From: Sphingomonas sp. HF-S4
GTDB lineage: Bacteria > Pseudomonadota > Alphaproteobacteria > Sphingomonadales > Sphingomonadaceae
Assembly (NCBI RefSeq): GCF_032911445.1
Contig: NZ_JAWJEJ010000001.1
Span: 1,240,001 to 1,304,000 of the forward strand
Length of the DNA stretch: 64,000 nt
Direction: 5' to 3'
This document shows positions 1-8,894 of this stretch, in pieces. The notes beneath the pieces were generated by a model. It was not told the origin of the DNA, searched no databases, and worked only from the letters and a program-made list of their open reading frames with translations. Made by a program: the position numbers and the translations under genes. Position 1 is the first letter of the stretch. Every line of letters starts with the position of its first letter.

Positions 1-473
1 TGTGTCACGGTCATCCGGTGGTCGATGAACGCGATCTTACCCTTGAGGGTGCCCGCCGGCGCCGCCTGAAGATCGGCGAAGCTGGCGAAATAGACAACCT
101 CCGCTTCGATGCCCTTGGCCCCCGTCGAGCCCGAATTGCCAAGCGCGGCGAGGCTGAGCTTCTGCGCGTGCTGCCCCAAGACTTCGGCCTTTTCCTCGCC
201 GCGTACCCAGACCGGCATCCTGAACGGCTCGCTGCGAACGTTCTGGAAGCCGAGCGCGGTAAGCTTGGCGATCGCCCATTTGCGCGCGCGTGCCTCGTCC
301 TCGGTCGCAGCCAGCCGGGCCCCGATCTCAGTGGTCAGCCCCTCGGTGATTTCCCAGGCGAGATCGTCCTGGAGCGCCGCATCGCGTAGCGCCGCGACAT
401 CGTGCGTCTGGGCGAGCGCGGAGCAGGGAAGGGCGAGAGCGGCCACGGCCGCAAGCAGGATGCGCTTGGTCAT
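1..473 (-). CDS. M28-family metallopeptidase, N-terminal part (runs off the window)
   Basis: The first 157 residues are visible; the gene continues past base 1. It begins with a Sec signal peptide (MTKRILLAAVAALALPCSALA, then Q). The following region, with a helical segment containing EITEGLTTEIGARLA and then KLTALGFQNVRSEPF, matches the start of periplasmic M28 exopeptidases of the carboxypeptidase Q/aminopeptidase type. The last visible stretch (GTLKGKIAFIDHRMT) looks like the beginning of a protease-associated domain. The zinc ligands would lie outside the window, so catalytic competence cannot be judged. It lies 46 bp downstream of the mbtH-like gene on the same strand and may be co-transcribed with it. 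Family assignment is by recognition. Confidence 0.75.
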   Translation of the reverse strand, partial: MTKRILLAAVAALALPCSALAQTHDVAALRDAALQDDLAWEITEGLTTEIGARLAATEDEARARKWAIAKLTALGFQNVRSEPFRMPVWVRGEEKAEVLGQHAQKLSLAALGNSGSTGAKGIEAEVVYFASFADLQAAPAGTLKGKIAFIDHRMTVT

Positions 474-519
474 GGGCAGGTGCTAGCCACCCCCGTAACG
501 TTTGCCAATGCGCGGACGC

Positions 520-741
520 TTATTCTGCGCCGGATTCCTGCATCTTCTTGCGCAGGCTCAGCGGGCGCATGTCGGTCCACGTCTCCCGGATCCAGGCAAG
601 CATCTCGACTCTGGTGCCCGAGGCGCCGGTCTCGTTCCAGCCGGCGGGCAGCGGGCGATCCTTCGGCCAGATCGAATATTGCTCCTCGGCGTTCACCACT
701 GCGAGGTAGATGGTGGCGTCCTCGGTCTCGTCGGTCGGCAT
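520..741 (-). CDS. MbtH-family protein (orphan)
   Basis: A 73-residue protein with the MbtH hallmarks: an EEQYSIWP-type motif, PLPAGWNETG, and near the end WTDMRPLSLRKKM. MbtH proteins bind adenylation domains of non-ribosomal peptide synthetases and raise their solubility or activity. I use the internal ATG at 741 rather than an upstream in-frame codon at 774 because a strong GGGGAGGAG ribosome site precedes it and the family is about 60-75 residues long. No NRPS adenylation, condensation or carrier domain is present in the window. The gene is divergent from ettA and upstream of a secreted M28-type peptidase. It may serve an NRPS encoded elsewhere or have another partner. Confidence 0.88.
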   Translation of the reverse strand: MPTDETEDATIYLAVVNAEEQYSIWPKDRPLPAGWNETGASGTRVEMLAWIRETWTDMRPLSLRKKMQESGAE

Positions 742-871
742 GGCGTGCTCCTCCCCAGAGGGGCACGCTATCATCGCGGCGCGCGCGGGTCACGTTGCCA
801 ATCGGCATGCCCGCCGCTACATGCGCCACCAACTTCCCTTGCCCTGAATCCCAGACCCCGGAGACCCTATC

Positions 872-2551
<1,680 letters not shown>

Positions 2552-2576
2552 TGGTGTTCCGGGCGCCTGCTTGCTG

Positions 2577-3017
2577 ATGGCTTGCAAGGCGCCCGGCCTC
2601 GGCGATACGCTCGGCCGCTGGCTGGTCGATGAAGGTCTGTTGCCTGCGGAGGGCGCCGGATCGCTCGCCGATGTGGCGAAGGTGCGCGCGCTGCTGATCG
2701 CGGCCGCCCGCGAGCGGCGCGCGGTCAGCTATTCCGAATTGCTGGCCGGGCTCGGCCACCGCTTCACGCGGCCGAAGATGCGCGCGGTTTGCAAGACGCT
2801 CGACGCGATCGATGCCGCCGGCGCCGCTGCCGGCGAGCCCAACCTCGCGGTGCTGGTGGTTCGCGAAACCGACCGGCTGCCGGGGCAGGGCTGGTGGGTC
2901 GGAGTGCGCGAGGCCTATGGCTATGCGGGCGAATGGACCGGGCCGAAGGCAGCCGCGCTGGTATCCCGATTGCAGGCTCAGGCGTTTGATTATTGGCGGA
3001 CGCGCCCGCGCGGCTAG
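2577..3017 (+). CDS. Conserved hypothetical protein
   Basis: A soluble protein of about 146 residues with no signal peptide or membrane segment. I do not recognise a characterised family. Visible features are an N-terminal LGRWLVDEGLLPAEG segment, a helical region with RRAVSYSELLAGLGHRF (resembling a small winged-helix-like segment), and a tryptophan/glycine-rich LPGQGWWVGVREAYGY motif. It starts just after ettA, either at ATG 2577 or TTG 2571, so it may be expressed from the same transcript. Its stop overlaps the convergent Uma2 gene by 4 bp. Confidence 0.7.
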   Translation: MACKAPGLGDTLGRWLVDEGLLPAEGAGSLADVAKVRALLIAAARERRAVSYSELLAGLGHRFTRPKMRAVCKTLDAIDAAGAAAGEPNLAVLVVRETDRLPGQGWWVGVREAYGYAGEWTGPKAAALVSRLQAQAFDYWRTRPRG

Positions 3018-3589
3018 CCAATGGCCGCGGTGTCGATCGTCAGGCTAATAATGGTCGCCGCGCTGACGGCCTGTCCGAAAGCCAGTTCGCGGTGCTCGCG
3101 ATAGGTCTCTCCCTCGGGCGCCCACATCTGGTGGATCACGCGCGCGTTGACATCGACTACCCAATATTCGGGCACGCCGTTGCGCGCATACATCGCCAAC
3201 TTGCGTTTTGTGTCGAACGCCAGCGTCGCATCGGACACTTCGATGATAAGCTTGATGCTATCGAGCGGCATCAGGCCCTTGCCCTCGGGTTCGCTCGTCA
3301 CGGCGATGTCCGGCTCGGGCGAATTGTGCGGCGGGATGGCGATCGATCCTTCGACGATCGCTTCCCAGCCCTGGCCATGCACATCCATTGCGGCAGCAAG
3401 CGCAACGTGCAGGCGGGACTTGATCACCGCGTGCGGCCGATGCTGCGCGTTCACGAAGAATATCTCCCCGTCGATCAGCTCGGTCTTCCGATACTCCTCG
3501 AACGCGCCCGCATCATCGAGCCGCAGATAGTCTTCCAGCCGCAATTTGACCGGCAGGTGGCTGTTGTTGAGAGGCAGCAACTCCGTCAT
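3014..3589 (-). CDS. Uma2 family (DUF820) restriction-endonuclease-fold protein
   Basis: A 191-residue protein with the Uma2 pattern: an N-terminal LRLEDYLRLDDAGAFEEY segment, then YRKTELIDGEIFF, a PEPDIAV motif, IKLIIEVSDATLAFDTKRKLAMY and GVPEYWVVD. The Asp of EPDIAV, the Glu of IIEVSD and the Lys of KRK form a PD-(D/E)xK-like constellation, so the fold is nuclease-like; most members have no known biological role. It is single and unlinked to any recognisable defence genes. Convergent with the upstream hypothetical gene (4 bp overlap of stops). Confidence 0.88.
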   Translation of the reverse strand: MTELLPLNNSHLPVKLRLEDYLRLDDAGAFEEYRKTELIDGEIFFVNAQHRPHAVIKSRLHVALAAAMDVHGQGWEAIVEGSIAIPPHNSPEPDIAVTSEPEGKGLMPLDSIKLIIEVSDATLAFDTKRKLAMYARNGVPEYWVVDVNARVIHQMWAPEGETYREHRELAFGQAVSAATIISLTIDTAAIG

Positions 3590-3654
3590 GCCGCGAGCGT
3601 ATCACGAGAGCGTGCGCCGTCCAAGGCGCCCACGTTTCGGCGACAGGCGTGGCG

Positions 3655-4383
3655 CTACCGTCTTCGCCGCACGAATGCGCCCCCGTCCCGCCGATCGACT
3701 TCGAACCCCGGCACCGCCTCGAACAGGTCCGACAGCCGCGCGAAGCCGTAGCTGCGGACGTCGAAGCTCGATCGATTGGCGGCGCGCTGGCCGACCTCGC
3801 CGAGACTGGCATACCCGCCGGGATCGCGACGCGACGCTTCGTAGGCGTCGATCAGGATGCGTACGACCTCGGCATCGACCTTGCCCGAAGCGGTAGCCGG
3901 CGCGGGCGCCGCGACCGGCGGGGGAGGTGCCTCGGCGCCACGGACCAACGTATCGATGTCGATGAAGCGGTTGCACGCGGCGCGAAAGCCCTCAGGCGTG
4001 GTCGCACGGCCGAAGCCGTACACCGTCAGGCCATCCTGCCGGATCCGCGTGACCAAGGGCATGAAATCGCTGTCCGATGACATGATTCCGAAGCCCGTGA
4101 CGCGCTTGCTTGCCAGCAGGTCCATCGCATCGATGGTCATCTTCATGTCGGTAGCGTTCTTGCCCTTGGTAAGGTCGAACTGCTGCTGAGGCTCGAGCGC
4201 ATAGCGCAACGCCGCTTCGCTCCAGCCCTTGAGCGCGGGCTTGCTCCAATTGCCGTAGACGCGGCGGATGTTGACTGTGCCTAGATCGGCCAGCGCGGTG
4301 AGCACCGGGTCGATAGCGCTGGCCGATGCGTTGTCCGCATCGATCAGCAGCGCTACGTTTCCGGTAGGGAGATCGCCGTTCAA
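3655..4383 (-). CDS. NYN domain protein with C-terminal OST-HTH/LOTUS-like domain
   Basis: A 242-residue protein. Residues about 8-150 form a NYN (PIN-like) domain, with VALLIDADNAS at the start, KGKNATDMKMTIDAMDLL in the middle and FGIMSSDSDFMPLV; the aspartates of IDADN, NATDMKM and SSDSDF are the expected metal ligands of a ribonuclease. A proline/alanine linker leads to a C-terminal about 75 residues (VVRILIDAYEASRR, YGFARLSDLFEAVPGFEVD) resembling OST-HTH/LOTUS RNA-binding domains. The start is a TTG overlapping the TGA stop of the upstream DoxX gene (TTGA), implying translational coupling; the longer frame upstream merely shadows DoxX. RNA cleavage is inferred from the family. Confidence 0.85.
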   Translation of the reverse strand: MNGDLPTGNVALLIDADNASASAIDPVLTALADLGTVNIRRVYGNWSKPALKGWSEAALRYALEPQQQFDLTKGKNATDMKMTIDAMDLLASKRVTGFGIMSSDSDFMPLVTRIRQDGLTVYGFGRATTPEGFRAACNRFIDIDTLVRGAEAPPPPVAAPAPATASGKVDAEVVRILIDAYEASRRDPGGYASLGEVGQRAANRSSFDVRSYGFARLSDLFEAVPGFEVDRRDGGAFVRRRR

Positions 4384-4766
4384 AGTGCTTTGCGCGTACG
4401 TGCCGCATCCACGCTCCACGGCCCTGCGCCCGCCGCGGCGAGATACAGGAAGATGAAGCAGTACAGCATGATCGCCTCGCCGCCATTGACCGAGGGGTAG
4501 AAGCCTTTGCCGGCATGGACGAGGAAATAGCCCACTGCGCTCATCCCCGCGGCGATGAATGCCACCGGTCGGGTGAACAGCCCGATGACCAGCAGCGCGC
4601 CGCCGACCAGCTCGATCGCGCCAGCGGCCTGGAGCAGCGGATTGAGCGGCATCGGGAAGGGCGGCAGGTTGAAGAATTTCGACGTGCCGTGGTGCAGGAA
4701 GCCGAGCCCGGCGGCGATGCGCAGGATGCTCAGCAGCGGGCCGGACCAGCTTGCAGGAATGGGCAT
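4380..4766 (-). CDS. DoxX family membrane protein
   Basis: About 128 residues with four hydrophobic helices and DoxX features: LRIAAGLGFLHHGTSKFF near the N-terminus, then a GAIELVGGALLVIGLFTRPVA segment and two further helices. DoxX proteins are inner-membrane proteins of varied or unknown role, some linked to redox or quinone-associated functions. The ATG at 4766 gives the usual DoxX start; an ATG 18 bp upstream is also possible. Its stop codon overlaps the TTG start of the NYN gene. The pairing of a membrane protein with a putative RNase has no obvious functional reason. Confidence 0.87.
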   Translation of the reverse strand: MPIPASWSGPLLSILRIAAGLGFLHHGTSKFFNLPPFPMPLNPLLQAAGAIELVGGALLVIGLFTRPVAFIAAGMSAVGYFLVHAGKGFYPSVNGGEAIMLYCFIFLYLAAAGAGPWSVDAARTRKAL

Positions 4767-4852
4767 GCGTTCCTCCTCGTCCACGGCGCGTTCCTGCGCG
4801 CCGTTTCACCGGCGGAACCTTTCATGCCCGCGCCGCGGAATCAACCGCCGCT

Positions 4853-5131
4853 TCAGGCAGTGAAGCGCTTGGTGAAGCCCTTGGCCTGCTTCTCGTCGTC
4901 GGCCGCCCAGGCCTCGACATGCTCGACCCGCGCGAGCGGCGATCCCTGGTGACAGCCCTCGACCAGCTTGGCCACGGTCTCGTCGTCGCCCGAGGCCAGG
5001 ATCTCCACCCGCCCGTCCTTCACGTTGCGCACCCAGCCGGTCAGCCCGGTGCGTTGCGCGGTGCGAACCACCCAGTCGCGATAGCCGACGCCCTGGACGC
5101 GGCCGGAAACCATGATGCGCTGTGTACCCAT
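4853..5131 (-). CDS. acyP: Acylphosphatase
   Basis: A small protein of about 92 residues with the acylphosphatase signature: VQGVGYRDWV supplying the catalytic Arg, and GWVRNVKDGRVEI supplying the catalytic Asn. These enzymes hydrolyse carboxyl-phosphate bonds of acylphosphates in the cytosol. Two ATGs are possible (5140 and 5131); I take the second because it directly precedes the conserved GTQRIMVSGRVQG strand. It stands alone on the minus strand between greB and doxX. Confidence 0.93.
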   Translation of the reverse strand: MGTQRIMVSGRVQGVGYRDWVVRTAQRTGLTGWVRNVKDGRVEILASGDDETVAKLVEGCHQGSPLARVEHVEAWAADDEKQAKGFTKRFTA

Positions 5132-5240
5132 AAACCCCAATACTCACCCGAACCCGTTCAGGGCCCCTGCCGCCAGTCTAGCACGGTGCGTCGAAAGGGG
5201 AGCCAGCCGGCGATTCGGTTCGCCGCATGCCAGGCACGCC

Positions 5241-5717
5241 TCAAGGGTAAGTTACCGCGATAACTTCATATTCCCGCTCGCCACCGGGCAGGATGACCCG
5301 ACGCAGGTCGCCGATGCCGGCGCCACGCAGCGCGCGGGCGAGCGGGGCGTTCCAGCCGATCAGGCCCTTGCCGGCATCGGCCTCGTCGTCGCCCACCAGG
5401 GTCAGCGTACGGTGCGCGTCGTCCTCGTCGGCGATCGTCACCGTCGCGCCGAAGAAGACCTTGCCGCGCTCCTCCTGCTTCGAAGGATCGACGACCTTGG
5501 CCGCCTTCATCCGCTTCGACAGCCAGCCGAGCCGACGATCGATCTCGCGGAGCCGCTTGCGGCCGTAGATGTAATCCCCGTTTTCCGAGCGGTCGCCATT
5601 GCCCGCCGCCCAGGCGATCGTCTCGACCAGCCTGGGTCGCTCGCCGGCGAACAGCGCGTCATATTCGGCCTTGAGCGCCGAATAGCCGGCGGGGGTGATG
5701 TAATTGGGGCGGTCCAT
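5241..5717 (-). CDS. greB: Transcription elongation factor GreB
   Basis: 158 residues with the two-domain Gre architecture: an N-terminal coiled coil carrying the acidic tip GNGDRSENGDYIYGRKRL, and a C-terminal FKBP-like domain (VFFGATVTIADEDD, ISWNAPLA-like GWNAPLARAL). The tip residues insert into the RNA polymerase secondary channel and stimulate cleavage of backtracked transcripts. The YIYGRKRLREIDRR sequence and C-terminal details favour GreB over GreA. It starts 12 bp from the stop of the lytic transglycosylase gene on the same strand, so the two may be co-transcribed. Confidence 0.92.
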   Translation of the reverse strand: MDRPNYITPAGYSALKAEYDALFAGERPRLVETIAWAAGNGDRSENGDYIYGRKRLREIDRRLGWLSKRMKAAKVVDPSKQEERGKVFFGATVTIADEDDAHRTLTLVGDDEADAGKGLIGWNAPLARALRGAGIGDLRRVILPGGEREYEVIAVTYP

Positions 5718-5729
5718 TGGGCCCTTTAA

Positions 5730-7748
5730 TCAGCCGGGCGTGTTCTTGCCCAGATACCAGCTCATGTTCGCCGGCCCGCGCGAGCGGGCGAATTCGGGGT
5801 TGAGCAGGTCGTAGACCACGGCGTTCTCGAGCACGCGCTGGACATAGTTCTTGGTCTCGAAGATCGGGATCTGCTCGATCCATTTGAGCATGTCGCCGCC
5901 CGGCATCCGCGGATCGCCATTGGCGCGGATCCACTTGTTCACATTGCCGGGCCCGGCATTGTAGGCCGCCACGGCGAGCGGATAGCTGTTATAGATCCGG
6001 TACACCCGCTGGAAATAGCTCGATCCCAGCTGGATGTTGTAATCGGTGTCGGTGGTCAGCGACTCCCGGTTGTAGCTCAGCCCCAGTTTGCCGGCGGTCT
6101 CTGCGGCGGTCCCCGGCATCAGCTGCATCAGCCCGCGTGCGCCGGCATGGCTCACCGCGGCGCGATCGAACTGGCTCTCCTGGCGTGCGATCGCATGGAT
6201 CATCGTCCAGTAATCGCGCTGCCCCTCGGGCACCTTCACCGACGGGAAGCCCGCCGCGGTATAGTCCGACAGCCCGTTCTCGAGCGCGCTGCGCCCGACC
6301 ATCACGCCCAGATCGGGGCGCCCGATCGTCCGGCTGAGCTCGGCGGCGAGGACATGGTCGTTGTCGGTGGTCGCGTCGCGCGCGATCTGACGGATGAACA
6401 TGCCCTGCGACACTCGGTCACCCATATTGCCGAGCAACTGCACGGCGCGGACGGTCTCGCGCCGATAGAAGGCGTCGCGCGCGCCCGGATCGGCCTTCCT
6501 GGTGTCGAGCGGCGGCGGCGCCTTGAGCGCGAGGCGAATCCGCTCGGCGGCGAGCTGGCCGTAATAGAGGTCCGAGAATCCGGCGGCCCGCGCCAGGAAG
6601 CCCTGCGCCGCGGCATGGTCGCCCGCTGCCTCGGCGGCGCGGCCGGCCCAATACAGCCCCTTCGACTGAGTCGTCGGCGTCTTCGAGCCCTTCGAATAGC
6701 GCTCGAACATCCCCGCCGCGTCGCGCGGGCGGGCGAGGTTGTAATAGGCCGTAGTGCCCGCCAGCCAAGTCAGGCTGGTATAATCGTCGCGCTCGCCCAG
6801 CGGCAGCTCGGCGATCACCGTGCTCGGCGGGAAGGCGTCGTCGACCTGGCTGGCGATCTGATAGGCGAGGGCGTGCTGGCCGTCGTTCGAGGCGCCGCGT
6901 GCCGCCATCAGCAGCACTTCATACCACGCCTCGCCATCGCCCGGATACGCGGTCAGCCGCGGCCGCTGCGCGAGGTATGAGCGCATCGCCGGGCTCTGTC
7001 CGGTATCGCGCAGCCAGCGCGCGCGATCGGCGATATAGCCCGGATCGCTGCGACCGGCGTCCATTGCGTTCGAGCCCTTGAGCGCGGCATCGGCCGCCTT
7101 GGTGCGGAATGCGATCCGCGCCTCGAAGATCGCGCGCTGGCTCGGCGAGGCGAACCCCAGCAGCCGCTGGGCGACGCTCGTCGAGTTCTTCCACAGCAGC
7201 ATGTCGATACGCGCATCGTGATCGGCGGGCGACAGCGCCGACAGGAACGACGCCATCAGCTTGCTCTCGTCCGCGGCGCGCAACGTCCCCGCGCGCCAGG
7301 CTTTCCGCGCCTGCTCGTCGGCCTCGCCGCGCCGGCCCATGGCCACCAGCGCCTCGGCATAGCGGAGATTGCCCGCAGGCGTGATCGGCGCGAACTTCTG
7401 GAAGAAGCGCACGGTCAGGTCGGGCATCATCGCGCCGCTGGCGAGCGAGGTCTCCGCTGCGGCGCGCCGGCTCGTCTCGCCCGGCCAGCCGGGATGCGCG
7501 AGCATGAAATTGGCATAATCGGAGAAGGGCCAGTTGTCGGACTGTTGCAGCCGCTTCCACTCGACCAGCGCCGTGCCGAGCGGATCGCTCTGCGCATAGG
7601 CCGGCTGGACGGGCGAGAAGGTGCTTTGCAGCGACCCCGCCATCGACCGGATTTGATCCTGCGTGAGTTGCGACGACGCCGCGACTCCCGAAACCCCAGC
7701 GAGCAATACAGCGCTCTTGATAACCGACCCGAGCATGCTGGACATCAT
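5730..7748 (-). CDS. Soluble lytic murein transglycosylase (Slt70-like)
   Basis: A 672-residue periplasmic enzyme. An N-terminal signal peptide (hydrophobic segment SAVLLAGVSGVAAS) is followed by a long helical superhelix of Slt70 type and a C-terminal lysozyme-like domain. The catalytic glutamate lies in ARQESQF at about residue 524, followed by GARGLMQLMPGTA and AVAAYNAGPGNVNKW. It cleaves the MurNAc-GlcNAc bond of peptidoglycan with formation of 1,6-anhydroMurNAc. Several in-frame ATGs cluster at the start (7748, 7745, 7736). It is divergent from dapA. Confidence 0.93.
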   Translation of the reverse strand: MMSSMLGSVIKSAVLLAGVSGVAASSQLTQDQIRSMAGSLQSTFSPVQPAYAQSDPLGTALVEWKRLQQSDNWPFSDYANFMLAHPGWPGETSRRAAAETSLASGAMMPDLTVRFFQKFAPITPAGNLRYAEALVAMGRRGEADEQARKAWRAGTLRAADESKLMASFLSALSPADHDARIDMLLWKNSTSVAQRLLGFASPSQRAIFEARIAFRTKAADAALKGSNAMDAGRSDPGYIADRARWLRDTGQSPAMRSYLAQRPRLTAYPGDGEAWYEVLLMAARGASNDGQHALAYQIASQVDDAFPPSTVIAELPLGERDDYTSLTWLAGTTAYYNLARPRDAAGMFERYSKGSKTPTTQSKGLYWAGRAAEAAGDHAAAQGFLARAAGFSDLYYGQLAAERIRLALKAPPPLDTRKADPGARDAFYRRETVRAVQLLGNMGDRVSQGMFIRQIARDATTDNDHVLAAELSRTIGRPDLGVMVGRSALENGLSDYTAAGFPSVKVPEGQRDYWTMIHAIARQESQFDRAAVSHAGARGLMQLMPGTAAETAGKLGLSYNRESLTTDTDYNIQLGSSYFQRVYRIYNSYPLAVAAYNAGPGNVNKWIRANGDPRMPGGDMLKWIEQIPIFETKNYVQRVLENAVVYDLLNPEFARSRGPANMSWYLGKNTPG

Positions 7749-7807
7749 ACGGACTCGCCGACTATCTGCCAGTCCCGATTGCGGGATTTGAGGAAGATTT
7801 TCACGCC

Positions 7808-8689
7808 ATGTTCTCCGGCTCTATTCCTGCGCTCGTCACGCCATTCCGTAATGGCATTTTAGCGGAGCAGGATTACCGCGACCTAGTTGAATGGCAGATT
7901 GCCGAAGGATCGGCGGCCTTGGTCCCGTGCGGCACCACTGGCGAGGCGGCGACGCTCACCAAGGACGAGCATTTCGAAGTCGTCCGGATCTGCGCCGACC
8001 AGGCGAAGGGCAGGGTGCCCGTGCTCGCCGGCGCCGGATCGAACGACACGCGAGTGGCGATCGCCAACGTCCATGCCGCCAGGGAATCGGGCGCCGACGC
8101 CGTGCTGATGGTGCCGCCTTATTACAATCGCCCGAGCCAGGAAGGCATCTTCCGCCATTTCGAGGCGGTGGCAGAGGCGACCGACTTGCCGATCGTCCTC
8201 TACAACGTACCCGGCCGCACCGTGACCGACATCCAGCCTGCGACGATGGCGCGGATCGTCGCGGCGTTCGGCAGCCGCTTCCTCGGCGTCAAGGACGCCA
8301 CCGGCCAGCTCGGCCGCGTCTCCGAGCAGCGCGCCGGCTGCGGCGCCAACTTCATCCAGCTCTCGGGCAATGACGAGACCGCGCTCGCCTTCAATGCGAT
8401 GGGGGGCACCGGCTGCATCTCGGTCAGCGCCAATGTCGCGCCGCGTCTCTGCGCCGAATTCCAGGCGGCCTGGGCGGCGGGCGACACTGCCAAGGCGCTC
8501 GAACTCCACGACCGGCTCTATCCGCTCCACCTGGCGATGTTCACCGACGCCTCGCCGGGCCCGGTGAAGTACGCGCTCGGCAAGGTCCGCCCCGGATTCC
8601 CCGGCGAGTTGCGTCTGCCGATGACCGAGGCCTCCGACGCCAGTCGCGCCGCAGTCGATGCCGCGCTGGAGCATGCCGGCCTGATCTGA
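7808..8689 (+). CDS. dapA: 4-hydroxy-tetrahydrodipicolinate synthase
   Basis: 293 residues, the standard DapA length. Motifs: PCGTTGEAATL near residue 45, PPYYNRPSQEG near 104, IVLYNVPGRT carrying the catalytic tyrosine, and FLGVKDATG with the Schiff-base lysine at about residue 162. It condenses pyruvate with aspartate semialdehyde in the lysine and diaminopimelate pathway, and so supplies peptidoglycan precursors. In many sphingomonads the order is slt-dapA-smpB; here a TonB receptor and an unknown gene separate dapA from smpB. Confidence 0.96.
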   Translation: MFSGSIPALVTPFRNGILAEQDYRDLVEWQIAEGSAALVPCGTTGEAATLTKDEHFEVVRICADQAKGRVPVLAGAGSNDTRVAIANVHAARESGADAVLMVPPYYNRPSQEGIFRHFEAVAEATDLPIVLYNVPGRTVTDIQPATMARIVAAFGSRFLGVKDATGQLGRVSEQRAGCGANFIQLSGNDETALAFNAMGGTGCISVSANVAPRLCAEFQAAWAAGDTAKALELHDRLYPLHLAMFTDASPGPVKYALGKVRPGFPGELRLPMTEASDASRAAVDAALEHAGLI

Positions 8690-8719
8690 CGTGACGCTCA
8701 CGCAATCGCGGTTGCAAAC

Positions 8720-8734
8720 AGTGCATCTTGCACT
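8720..8734. promoter_or_regulatory. Short perfect inverted repeat upstream of the TonB receptor
   Basis: Agtgca-tct-tgcact is a perfect 6-bp inverted repeat with a 3-bp spacer, within the 205-bp gap between dapA and the TonB receptor. It lies about 160 bp before the receptor start. It might be an operator, but nothing ties it to a known regulator such as Fur. Confidence 0.25.
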
Positions 8735-8894
8735 GCGGCGAATGGCAATACTTCGTCACAATCCGATCATAATCCGGGCCTAGCCGCCCGCTCAGGGAAG
8801 ACGCCCTGTTCGTGAGCGCCAGTCGTACCGCACACCACTTGCGGGGCGACCGGGTTGTGCGTCCGCGAACCAAGAAAACAAGATTGGGGAACCG

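Noticed and set aside
3014..4383. Uma2 and NYN genes as a defence island
   Set aside because: Both have nuclease-like folds, but they are unconnected by overlap or operon structure and no recognised defence gene accompanies them.
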